Below, piece after piece: positions 17,481 through 26,339 of a stretch of DNA of 64,000 bases. Source of the DNA: Rhodoplanes sp963840055. GTDB lineage: Bacteria; Pseudomonadota; Alphaproteobacteria; Rhizobiales; Xanthobacteraceae. The notes under the pieces are model-generated. The model did no database searches. It had not been told where the DNA came from and saw only the letters and a program-made list of their open reading frames with translations. The stretch's first letter is position 1; each line of letters opens with the position of its first letter. The stretch covers positions 124,001 to 188,000 of the forward strand of contig CAWIXM010000021.1 in the NCBI GenBank assembly GCA_963840055.1, given 5' to 3'. The position numbers and the translations under genes were made by a program.

Positions 17481-17693
17481 AGAAGAAAACGCAAGCAGCG
17501 CGCAAAGGCATGCGAGAAATCCGTTCAAGGCCTTTAGCAAGCTGCCGAGCAAGCTGCTCGAGGCCAAGCTCGCCGAGCTGGCGAAACGACTTAATGAAAG
17601 TCTCGAGTCAATTCGCGATGAGTTTACGGCGTTCGCTGACGCAGAGAGTGTGGCCGCAACGACATCCATGAGCTCATGTACCCTGGAGCCATG
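17481..17693 (+). pseudogene. Unrecognised gene remnant upstream of nhaA (copy 1)
   Basis: A protein-like frame (RNPFKAFSKLPSKLLEAKLA, ELAKRLNESLESIRDEFTAF) that ends at a TGA after TLEP. Helical and Leu/Lys/Glu-rich. The version at 52483 stays open longer. No start remains in either copy, so it is the middle or end of a truncated gene. Family not recognised. Confidence 0.4.
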
Positions 17694-17809
17694 ACTCGAG
17701 CCGGCCGAAGACTCACGTGCTTCTGCATGATGTTCCGACCAAGATTCGCGAGCATGTCGTCTTGCGCGCCCAGGGGTTCGGCGAACGATGGCTGAAGATA
17801 GGTAGGTGC

Positions 17810-19147
17810 ATGACTGATACGGATGGGGATTCGCCAAAATTTCCCAGAGAGCCGATCACGGCAATTGCCCCGGCGCTGCAGCGATTTCTGCACACCGAAA
17901 GCTCAGGCGGGCTCGCGCTTCTGCTCGCCGCAGTAATTGCGCTTGCACTCGCCAATTCGCCCTTTGGACCGGCATTCGATTCGGTCTGGCAGACGACCAT
18001 CGGTCTGCATCTTGCGGATATCACCTGGGATCACACGCTGCGGCATTGGATCAACGATGGTCTTATGACCATCTTCTTCTTCATCGTCGGGCTGGAGATC
18101 AAACGCGAAATCACCGGCGGTCAGCTGAGAGAACTCAGAGCCGCGGCCTTTCCGTTCGCGGCCGCTATTGGCGGTATGTCCGTGCCCGCCGCACTCTATC
18201 TTGGACTGGTGTGGTTTGTGCTGCCAGCACGGCCGGAGGCGAGTGCCGGATGGGGCGTCGTCATGGCGACGGATATAGCCTTTGCAGTCGGCTGCATGGC
18301 CCTGCTTGGTCGCCGCGTTCCCGGCAGCCTGAGGGTGTTCATTCTGGCCTTGGCGATCGTCGACGACATCGGGGCCATTCTGGTTATCGCTGTAGGGTAC
18401 AGTCACGGTTTCAGCATCATCCCGTTCTGCGGCGCGGTCGGCGGCATTCTGGTCACGCTGCTCATGCAATGGCTCGGCATTCGCGCCATGGCCGCCTACT
18501 GGTGTATCGGCCTGTTGACGTGGCTCGCGCTGCACCAATCGGGCGTGCATCCGACGCTTACAGGCGTCGCGATGGGTTTGTTGACTCCGGCAAGACCCTG
18601 GATCGAGCACGGCAGGTTCGATCGGTTTCTGGAATGGGCCCGCGGCACTACACCCGAAGAAATCGAGCAGGATTTGGAACACAAGCCTAAGCCAGTGCGA
18701 CAAAAGCTTGCGCGCGCGGCGGTGGAGAGCCTTTCCCCCCAGCAGAGATTGGAGGATGCCCTGCATCCATGGTCGGCTTTTTTTGTGCTACCGTTGTTTG
18801 CCCTTGCCAATGCCGGGGTCGGCGTCTCGCTCGACGCCGCCTTTGAACCGATTACCCTTGCGATCTTAGTCGGGCTTAGCGTCGGAAACCCCATCGGCAT
18901 CTTTGCCTTCTCCTGGCTGGCCGTGAGGTTCGGCATCGCGCGGAAACCTGATGATGTGACGTGGTCGATGTTACTGGGAGCCGGGGCCCTCGGCGGCATT
19001 GGCTTCACCATGTCCCTGTTCATCGCGAATTTGGCATTCGACGAGGCCGCGCTCCAATCGGCAAAAGTCGGAATTCTGTCAGCCTCACTGATCTCAGGGC
19101 TCGTCGGCATGGGGGTGCTTTGGATGCTGACGCGGAACCGGACTTGA
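17810..19147 (+). CDS. nhaA: Na+/H+ antiporter NhaA (copy 1)
   Basis: 445 residues, the usual NhaA length, with about 12 hydrophobic segments in the inner membrane. It exchanges Na+ for protons and supports salt and alkaline pH tolerance. Key residues: the Asp pair in LAIVDDIGAILVIAVGY (residues 185-186, matching D163/D164 of E. coli) and Asp in MATDIAFAVGC (matching D133). Start ATG at 17810 after GGTAGGT. A second, nearly identical gene lies at 52812-54149. Neighbours are IS remnants, so no operon partner. Confidence 0.96.
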   Translation: MTDTDGDSPKFPREPITAIAPALQRFLHTESSGGLALLLAAVIALALANSPFGPAFDSVWQTTIGLHLADITWDHTLRHWINDGLMTIFFFIVGLEIKREITGGQLRELRAAAFPFAAAIGGMSVPAALYLGLVWFVLPARPEASAGWGVVMATDIAFAVGCMALLGRRVPGSLRVFILALAIVDDIGAILVIAVGYSHGFSIIPFCGAVGGILVTLLMQWLGIRAMAAYWCIGLLTWLALHQSGVHPTLTGVAMGLLTPARPWIEHGRFDRFLEWARGTTPEEIEQDLEHKPKPVRQKLARAAVESLSPQQRLEDALHPWSAFFVLPLFALANAGVGVSLDAAFEPITLAILVGLSVGNPIGIFAFSWLAVRFGIARKPDDVTWSMLLGAGALGGIGFTMSLFIANLAFDEAALQSAKVGILSASLISGLVGMGVLWMLTRNRT

Positions 19148-19267
19148 GCTTTTAGTGTGGGGTGGATTTTTGTGGTGCTTCCCAGGGCGACGAGATCATC
19201 GGCCTCGGGATTTTGCCGGTGTGATGGTGCGCAGCTGGGATCTGTGTAGGGCTCAGCCCTATGGGTG

Positions 19268-19645
19268 TTACTCTTCGCTCGATTTCGAGATCGCACTCGG
19301 AAGCACGGCGATTGTTGCGATCGTTATTTGGTGCGTATGGAGGAGATGCGTCAGTCGGTGCGCATAATGAAGCAGTACCTAGAGAAGCCGAGCGTGCCCG
19401 AAGGTCAACGACCAGTGATTGCCGAGGATCACAAGATCGCCCCGCCCCGGCGCGCCCAAATGATAAAAACGATGGAGGCCCCCTCATCGAACATTTCTAG
19501 CTCTAATACCGAGGGACATCGCGTGCCCCCGGCGAGGTTTATGCCGCCGTGGAAGCGCCCAAAGGGGAATTTGGCGTCTACCTGGTCGCGGACGGCACCA
19601 ATCGCCGTATAGATGCAAGCTCCGCGCTCTGTCCTTTGCCGCGCG
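19268..19645 (+). pseudogene. nuoD: nuoD remnant (complex I 49-kDa subunit, C-terminal part)
   Basis: Pieces in different frames match NuoD in order: GDCCDRYLVRMEEMRQSVRI then [33 protein letters not shown] and, after another shift, YRCKLRA. At least two frameshifts and both ends missing. A functional nuo operon must be elsewhere; this piece was probably brought in by rearrangement. Confidence 0.85.
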
Positions 19646-19725
19646 AATGGTACCGAGATAAGCGCAGCCCGCGGAAGAGCGGCTTGCTTGACGCAAACTG
19701 TGACCGTATCTGGTGGGACTGGGTC

Positions 19726-19990
19726 ATGACGGATCCCATCGACGCGCAAGTCCAGGCTAGCGGCGCCACCTGGCTCGACCGGCAACTTATCGCTCGTGAA
19801 CCGGCCTCTCTGAGTTCGGGCGGATTCGGCCGCGGTCCGCGACGTGATGGACGCTCGCGTCGAACACCTCGTTGCGAAGGGCCTCGCTAAGAGGCAAGGC
19901 CAGCGCAAGGGCCTGCGTGCGCGCGCATTCACGCGCATGTCGTTGCGGACGCTTCGCGGAATTTGCCAGGTGTTGGGTGCAATAGGATGA
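19726..19990 (+). pseudogene. DUF3363/VirD2-like relaxase remnant
   Basis: [20 protein letters not shown] followed by GGFGR, then in the next frame [20 protein letters not shown] and QGQRKGLRAR. This resembles the DUF3363 region of Rhizobiales relaxase-type proteins linked to plasmids and ICEs. One frameshift at about 19838 and no N-terminal relaxase motifs. A trace of conjugative DNA in this segment. Confidence 0.6.
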
Positions 19991-19996
19991 AGATCA

Positions 19997-20245
19997 TCAA
20001 GCGTTATCGAACGCACGGTCTTCCTCAGATGTCGAACGCCACGGTCGCTTCCCAGAAGCTGTCCGCCCGGCGAATGGAAAACTCGTGATAGCCCGATCGA
20101 TCTTGTAGACCACGACTACGTCGACGCGTCCTGCCTCGATGTCGGCCATCAGACGCTGCAACGTCGGCCGCTCCAATGCCACCCGAGAAGCCCCGTCATC
20201 ATAACCGTCGGGCACCCATCCAGCGCCGGTGGCGCTGAACCTCAC
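19997..20245 (-). pseudogene. Serine recombinase (resolvase/invertase) fragment
   Basis: GWVPDGYDDGASRVALERPT, LQRLMADIEAGRVDVVVVYK and IDRA match the N-terminal catalytic domain of large serine recombinases. The catalytic Ser segment upstream and the DNA-binding part are missing, and the tail after IDRAITS is unrelated. Confidence 0.8.
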
Positions 20246-20464
20246 GCTCTAAGTGGGACACCGTGTCTAGTCAATTCGGGGGCTATCTCACGCGTGGAAT
20301 AGAGTCACACGTTCTAAATTCTTGGCTCTAATCGGCGCTCGTCGACTGCTTGTTCGAGCAGCAATTGGGACGGTAGTCGTCGTGTAAGATGGAAACTGAA
20401 CTGAAGTGCCTCTCGATCACCAAAGAAGGCTAATAGGACAGCGGCAAAACTAGGAGGACTGGAA

Positions 20465-20728
20465 ATGGAACTATGCGAAGTTGCGAAGACGGTTACAGAA
20501 GGTATGGCGAGATCTGTCGGCCCCGAGGACCGGTACAAAGTCACTGAATTGGTCGCTCACCGGCTTGCCTCCTACGTCTTTGGGGTACTGGACCACCCGG
20601 ATTACAAGGTGAGCGACGAGGTTTACAAGGCCGTCCAGTTCATCGCAGCCAGTGCGATGTTGGCTCAGTACGAGTACGACGCCGAGCTAGTAAGTAAAGG
20701 GGGGCACCTGGGGCAGCTGAGCAAGTAA
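20465..20728 (+). CDS. Hypothetical protein, 87 aa
   Basis: Preceded by CTAGGAGGACTGGAA. Acidic and mainly helical (EDRYKVTELVAHRLASYVFG, DEVYKAVQFIAASAMLAQYE). No Cys, no signal, no known domain. A terminator follows about 165 bp later. It seems a genuine small gene. Confidence 0.55.
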   Translation: MELCEVAKTVTEGMARSVGPEDRYKVTELVAHRLASYVFGVLDHPDYKVSDEVYKAVQFIAASAMLAQYEYDAELVSKGGHLGQLSK

Positions 20729-20891
20729 ACATCAAATCGTTCGCCGCCTCCGGGCAGCCTTTTTGTACGGCACTCACCGGCTTAGAGCCGCCGTCGTCAC
20801 TCCCGTCACCCGGCTGCGGAGGGGTGGTTCCGTGAGTTTCAGCGGCTTCTGCCGGCGTCCGGTGCCCATGGGCGTTTCCTCCTTGAACTTC

Positions 20892-20927
20892 GGCCCCGCT
20901 CCGGCTTCGGCCGGGCGGGGCCTTTTT
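20892..20927 (+). terminator. Rho-independent terminator
   Basis: GGCCCCGC-TCCGGCTTCGGCCG-GGCGGGGCC-TTTTT: an 8-bp GC stem with inner pairing and five T. It ends the 20465 gene's transcript. Confidence 0.8.
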
Positions 20928-20935
20928 GCGTTTCT

Positions 20936-21610
20936 GTCCTGCGCGGTGTGCTGAGCTGCATCAGGGTCTGATAGGGCGCCGGGCCGGCGACACGAAACTG
21001 TAGCCCTGAGTGCCGTGGCTTGCGATCATCACCGCTTCGATTGCGGGTTTGTCTGTTGCTTCGGGCAACGACCAGTCGACGACGAAGCTCGGTCCGATGC
21101 CGCCGCGGGTATCCTCCTGCGCGAGCCGGCCTTCGAGCTGGGAGCCGTCTCATTGAGGTTTTCGAAGCTCCCAGACTTCGGCGCATTCGTGGATTCTGGA
21201 GTTGCGGAAATGGAACTGGTAGCCGCGCGTCAACAAACGCTTCGGGAGCATCACGACACGACCCGAGTTGAAGTCCTGCAGTGAGACAGCGCGCGTTACT
21301 TGGTCGCTAACGGCCACCAGAAACCGGCGGGCCTGCGACCGTCCGCATCGTCCGCGCCGTCCGTCTGTTGGGCTAGGGTCAATTCCGCCAATGGGCTTGC
21401 GTGGCAAAGGTTTGCGGACGGTCGGCGGCAGTGCGGACGGTTCACGGGGGCACCAACGGACTTCATCGTCCGCACCAAGTAATTGAAAATCAAAGATAAG
21501 ACCGACGCGGACGCTGCGGACGCAAATCACCGCTCGGCCGCGGGGCGCCAAGGGTGCCAGCGATGACCCACAACTAGTCGTTTCAAATCCTCGCGGCAAA
21601 CGAAGTGGCC
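20936..21610. other. No well-supported gene
   Basis: A minus-strand frame (21150-21614) has some protein-like text near its end (RGYQFHFRNSRIHECAEVWE) but low-complexity, Arg/Pro-rich beginnings. It may be the tail of a decayed gene. Nothing else recognised. Confidence 0.3.
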
Positions 21611-23312
21611 TCAATAGAAATCAGTTTCGTCCCCATAAGACTCCTCTGCGTCGAAGTCGTCGAAGTCCTCCGCTAGGTCGTCCTCTACAGCAGCTTGTTG
21701 CATCTGTTGCCTAACTCGCTCTAATCGTAGCCGCGCGAGCAGTGCATTCCGGTTCATCTGAAACGAGCCGGACCTATAGAACGCGACGCCAAGTGCCTGC
21801 ATAGGCCCAAAGTACGGATCAGCAGTAACGTGGCCCTCTGAACCGCTAGAATTCAGCCGCTTCACAACACTTTCATACGCATAGAGCCACATCGAACTTC
21901 GGAGACCATCCGCTGTAAGGCTGCGGTTCCATACGGACTGATCGATTGCGCCTTGTACGAGATCAAGTCGTTTGGCATCACTGATCAAGACCGCAATCGC
22001 ACTGTCCTCCACGCCAAACAAATCAGAGATCGCCGCCTCCCGGGATCGGTGCCCCTATGCAGATGCAAAGAAAAAGAAGCCAACAGATTTCACCGCGTTT
22101 CTGCAATCGCGTGAGTGTCAAAAGTCGTGCCATCACGAACGTGCCGATGCGCTCAACGCCCACATCTTTCTTATCAAGATGTCGTAAGACTAGGATTTCG
22201 AACACAATAGGTAAAACAGTCGGGTTCTGCCGATAGCTGGAGAGCAAGTAGTCTTCAACGAGACGCCATTCCTGGCTTTCGAGAAAAAGTCTACGGGCGT
22301 TCTGAATGGCGAACTTTTGGACGTTAGCTTCCGGGTGCGCGCTAACCGCAGCCTCTACGCCATAGAAGTATCGAAGAAGATGACCCTTGTTAGCGTTGAG
22401 GTCCGGAAGAAGGCTCCTAACGTGCTCTTTCCATGCCGCAGGGAAGAAAGGTCCGGTTGATGAGATGCTTGTTTTGTTGTTGTTCAGTTCAAGCTCGAAT
22501 TCATTGGCGCAACGCCGGACGACCGCCAAAACGATTTCAGCCTCTTCCCGCGACGCACAGCCGAAAGTATAGTCATCAACGAAACGCATTCCTCCGCGTT
22601 GGTTGGCGATCCACTTCCGCGTACCCTTAAGTTCAGTCTGGATCGCCTCGTCGACGCCTGTACCGATGATCTCGGCAAGCAGTCTGGATGTATCGGGACC
22701 GACGGGTAATCCTATGGTCTGTCCATCCTGAGCGTTTCGCACGAGGAGGTCGAGAAGATTTCCGTACAAACTCATGTCCTGCTTCTTCTGCTTAGCCAGG
22801 ACCTTGCCGTGAATTGCCCAAGGAATGGTGTGCGTGTAAACTGAGTGGAAGAATGCCGCGATGTCGGCCTCCGCCAGAAGCTCGTACCCCGCATTCAGGG
22901 TTGCTCTCTGTGAATCTCGGGCATCGAAGGCGGGCCTTATCAGGGCTCTTTCACCGGCCCAGTCAAAGATTGCCGGCGCGATAGAGATCTTTGATCGCCG
23001 ATTGAGTTTGCGGATGGGGATGTACTTCTCCGCCAGGACTTTTGACAAATAGAAATATGAGACGGGATTTATGTATGCGTGCCGACGATCCTCTCGGCCG
23101 AAGCGAGGGAAATTGAATACAGCTCGCTCTCCTTTGAATAGGCAGAAGTGCGGAGGGCCTTTCTTCTTGGATGGTATTGCATTAAATGCCTTAAGAATCC
23201 GATCGCGGTTAGCACCGAAGCGCTCACTGTAGAAGCAAGAAGGCATTTCAGGCGGGAAGAATCCATGCGACAATAGCCGAGCATGTCGCGCTTTCGGTGT
23301 TTTAGAACTCAT
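21611..23312 (-). pseudogene. DRT-type (defence-associated) reverse transcriptase, frameshifted
   Basis: Residues 1-429 (23312-22023) hold the RT core: EADIAAFFHSVYTHTIPW (motif A, Asp150), GLPVGPDTSRLLAEI, and RFVDDYTFG with the catalytic Asp pair at about 246-247. No intron maturase or endonuclease domain and no domain V nearby. The C-terminal 136 residues (LFGVEDSAIAVLISDAKRL, MWLYAYESVVKRL, DPYFGPMQALGVAFYRSG) read in another frame; one extra G at about 22035-22045 (CCGGGAGGCGGCG) separates them. These belong to one protein of about 565 residues in the unknown-group/DRT RTs used in anti-phage defence. Exact DRT class not resolved. Confidence 0.75.
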
Positions 23313-23496
23313 AGCTATGCGTACGATTCTTGAAGAAGTAGCTGACCGAACAGGACGTTATCGGAGCAATTCTGAGTCGCCATGCAAGCGGATATTCATA
23401 AGGAAAAATTCTAAGCAGTTGGAACCCACGCCGGTGAAGTTCGACCATCATCTTGATTAGGCGAACGCCGCCCGCGATCCAAGCCTTGTCAGTCAT
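23302..23496 (-). CDS. Small protein overlapping the DRT start
   Basis: 64 residues (GGVRLIKMMVELHRRGFQLL, RIFPYEYPLAWRLRIAP). Its stop lies 8 bp past the start of the RT gene (CTATGAGTTCTAA), so the two are probably translationally coupled. A short basic protein before a DRT-type RT is a known kind of arrangement, but I cannot name the family. It may itself be truncated. Confidence 0.5.
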   Translation of the reverse strand: MTDKAWIAGGVRLIKMMVELHRRGFQLLRIFPYEYPLAWRLRIAPITSCSVSYFFKNRTHSYEF

Positions 23497-23579
23497 TAGC
23501 TACCTGTCCCTATCGTAAAAGTCATCCGGTTGGCCAGTGATGCCGAATTGGGTGATCCTGTCACCCAATGTGGAATGCT

Positions 23580-23679
23580 TGCAACCTGCTCGCTGTTCCT
23601 CGGGGTGTTCCGATCGCAGGGGTCAGTCGAATCCGAGGACTTGGCCCTGCGTCAGCAGATCATAGTCCTGCAGTCCTGA
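23580..23679 (+). pseudogene. Transposase/integrase N-terminal scrap
   Basis: SLFLGVFRSQGSVESEDLAL then RQQIIVLQ matches the start of the integrase-type transposases that read EAENLALRHQL or similar, as at 60603. It ends at a TGA. About 33 codons only. Confidence 0.5.
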
Positions 23680-23733
23680 CGCGTACCGAACATGACACGG
23701 CGGCGGCGCGTTCCGAGTCATGGAAAAGACAAT

Positions 23734-25755
23734 TATCTTGGTTTCGATGGCTATTGGACGTTGAATGATATCTACCAAGGGACGCCAGTTTCACCCGACG
23801 AAGAGCTATGGAAGGCATTAGCCGCTTCCCGGCAAGTTTGTCCGGAGCTCTGCACGGCAGTTGAGCGCGAAATTGCCAAGACCGGCGAAATCAATCCCGC
23901 CTCAGTCAATTATGAGGCGATAGTGATAATCGTCAGGATGCTGCGCTTCAAGCGGGCCATTTCAACGATTTCCTTTTTGTTTCTCTGCTGCGGGCGGCAA
24001 TGCTCGCGGCCGTTCGGACAGCGGGACCGGAAGGGCTGTCCGAGGACGAATTTGGACGGCGCCTTCAGACGGCATTGGGATTTACCGCCGCTAATCGCAA
24101 CCGGCGTCAGGAGTGGATGCTCGACCCCGACATTAGGGGCGTCGGCCTAGTGGAGGCCGAACGCACGCTGGCCCGCGTGCTGGCCCACCGCGCATGGGTA
24201 GACCAGCGCCGCGGATGGCGGTTCACCAACCCCAATCTGGAGGAACTAGGTCTAATCCGGGCTGATTACGTATCCCTGGACGAGCTCGCTGCGGACGAAG
24301 AGGCATTCGCAAATGCTCCGCCCGAACTCCGCACAGCGCTTCCGGAAATACGCCGGAAGGCGCTGCGACTCTTGTTGGATCACCTTCGACAGGGGTTGGC
24401 GATTACGACTGACGCCCTCGACTCGGGGAACGTCGAAGCTCTCGGCAACGCGTCGCGTCAGAGCTTGCGAGAGCCCTGGTCCCTCTCGCAACAAGAGGCT
24501 CCAAGGGTTGCTTCCGCACTCATCATCGAGGCCCCCAAGCGCGCCGATGTTGGTTTGCGTGGTGAGGCGCTGATCGTTCGCGGCGGCCCTCGCAGTCTTT
24601 TAGCGCGCAACCTTGGGCGCGCGAGCATGTGGGACAAGCTGGACGGCCGCACTTACACTGAGGTCGTCACCGCGCTGCTTCAAGCGGCCTCGCAGTATCA
24701 GTTGGTCAGACAGGTGGGGACTGCTTTCGATGTCGGCGGGTGGCGTCTTGCGGCCAATTCAGTTCGCCTCGTCGCTGCCGATGGACGGGCTGACGGCAAA
24801 CCTACAAATGCCTATTTCGCAGACCTCTACCGCTACCTTGCGGACGCACTGGCTCGCGGAGGCGAAGGATTGTTCGGGCTCGAAAGCCGCGAACACACCG
24901 CCCAGGTGGATCAGGCTCGAAGAGAGTGGCGAGAGTGGCGCTTCCGCTGGGGCGAAGAGGACCAGGAAAGGCTCAAGGCCGCGCGAGAAGAGCTGCGCCT
25001 TGCTGGCGAGCCTAACGTCTTCCTGCCGACCTTGTTCTGCTCGCCGACCATGGAACTCGGCGTAGATATCTCGGCGCTCAATGCGGTCTACATGCGGAAT
25101 ATGCCGCCGACGCCGGCCAACTACGCGCAGCGATCCGGGCGCGCCGGACGCTCGGGTCAGGCAGCGCTGGTAGTGACATACTGTGCGGCCCAGGGGCCGC
25201 ATGACCAATACTATTTCCGCGTTCCCAAGGAGATGGTGAGCGGCATAGTTCGTCCGCCGGCGATGGAGCTAGCGAATCGTGACCTCGTCGAAGCGCATCT
25301 TCACGCCGTATGGTTGGCGGAATCGGGCAAGCCGCTCGAAGGTGATATTCCTCAAATCCTTGATCTGACCGACCTCCGTTTGCTTGTGCAAAAGGACATC
25401 GCCGAGGCTCTTGCCGACTCGGATTTGAGAGCCCGGTCGGCGCAGGCCATGCGCCGCATCCTCGACAGCATCGATGCCGAACTCACACCGACCGCCGCGC
25501 CTTGGGCGGTCGATCGTCAAGTCTTTGTTGACGGAAGTTGCGACAGCGTTGCGAAAGCGCGCCTTCAATCGCGAGAAGCAGCTGCAGGAGCGGTTTCTCG
25601 CGGAGTTTTTGCGGCGCCTACGTGAGGCGCCGCCAAGCACACGGATCTATATGCTGGTCGGCGACTTATTCAGCGATGCCGATGTCCACAGCCTTGACGA
25701 ATGGCGGGCCGTTCGCCAGGCCGAAGTAGCCCGCGACGACGACAAGGAAAGGTGA
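23734..25755 (+). pseudogene. Druantia-like (DruE/DUF1998-type) helicase remnant
   Basis: C-terminal part of a very large SF2 helicase. The middle (24000-25530) includes TLFCSPTMELGVDISALNAV and PTPANYAQRSGRAGRSGQAA, the conserved motifs V and VI of RecA domain 2, then TYCAAQGPHDQYYFR. The upstream piece (GYWTLNDIYQGTPVSPDEEL, GEINPASVNYEAI) joins after a frameshift at about 23925 (GHFNDFLFVSLLRAAM). Another shift at about 25525 precedes EVATALRKRAFNREKQLQER. The DEAD-box domain is missing. It resembles DruE of Druantia more than DrmA of DISARM; this is motif recognition only. Confidence 0.65.
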
Positions 25756-26152
25756 GACGGTTCTAGACCACGCTGATGAGTAAAGCAAAAAGGCTGAGGT
25801 TGTGCAGCTCCGCACGCCTCCCCCGATCGTATGGAGAAGCAAATAGCGAAGGAGAATATGCCGTCCGCCGACGAAATGATGGAGACGCAACGCCGACGCC
25901 CAATATCAGTGCCGTGGCGATCGGGCGCTTGTCGAAGTCGGCCCCGTAGCTCGGCTCGCGCTCGAGAGGCGCCGCCGACCTCACCATCGCCGCCCGATCG
26001 CTGCAATCGCCGCCGACCGCTGCAGCGGAATCGGCGTCGGCGGCCAGCAGGCGGCTCAAGCGGCTCGGTCTGCTGGCGGCGCGCGCGCGACGGTAACTAA
26101 AGTAGTGAACGCGGCCATATTCCGCTGATCGTTCAAAGCCGTGTGAGACCGA
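25756..26152. other. No gene recognised
   Basis: About 400 bp between the helicase remnant and the carboxylase operon. Very GC-rich, with repeated GCCGACC and CGGCGGCC runs. No convincing ORF. A promoter for the operon may lie at its right end. Confidence 0.4.
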
Positions 26153-26170
26153 GTAAGTGGAAACACTTAC
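26153..26170. promoter_or_regulatory. Perfect inverted repeat upstream of the carboxylase operon
   Basis: GTAAGTG-GAAA-CACTTAC, a 7-bp perfect dyad about 170 bp before the first gene. It is followed by AT-richer DNA (CATTTTAGG, CATTTTTGCTATGGT). Size and position fit an operator for a dimeric regulator. No regulator gene is adjacent. Confidence 0.45.
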
Positions 26171-26339
26171 ATTTTAGGTGTAGACCCCGATTGTCACGGC
26201 TGCATTTTTGCTATGGTCATTGAGAAGAATAAAGATGGGCCACTCCGCTTACAAGCGGCATGCGCTCGCGTCGAATCCCGCATCGTGTGACATTCAACGA
26301 CGTACAGCCCGAGCGGGTCGAAATCTGGGAGGATAGGGC

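Larger units (their letters stand above)
17481..19234. repeat. Segmental duplication with nhaA, copy 1 (pairs with 52483-54236)
   Basis: About 1.75 kb, highly similar and in the same orientation as 52483-54236. Both copies begin at AGAAGAAAACGCAAGCAG and end near GATGGTGCGCA. Differences are scattered single bases plus a few short indels. Confidence 0.93.

Noticed and set aside
26180..26220. Sigma-54 promoter before the carboxylase operon
   Set aside because: TGTCACG and TTTGCT are present, but the spacing is several bases too long for a -24/-12 promoter.
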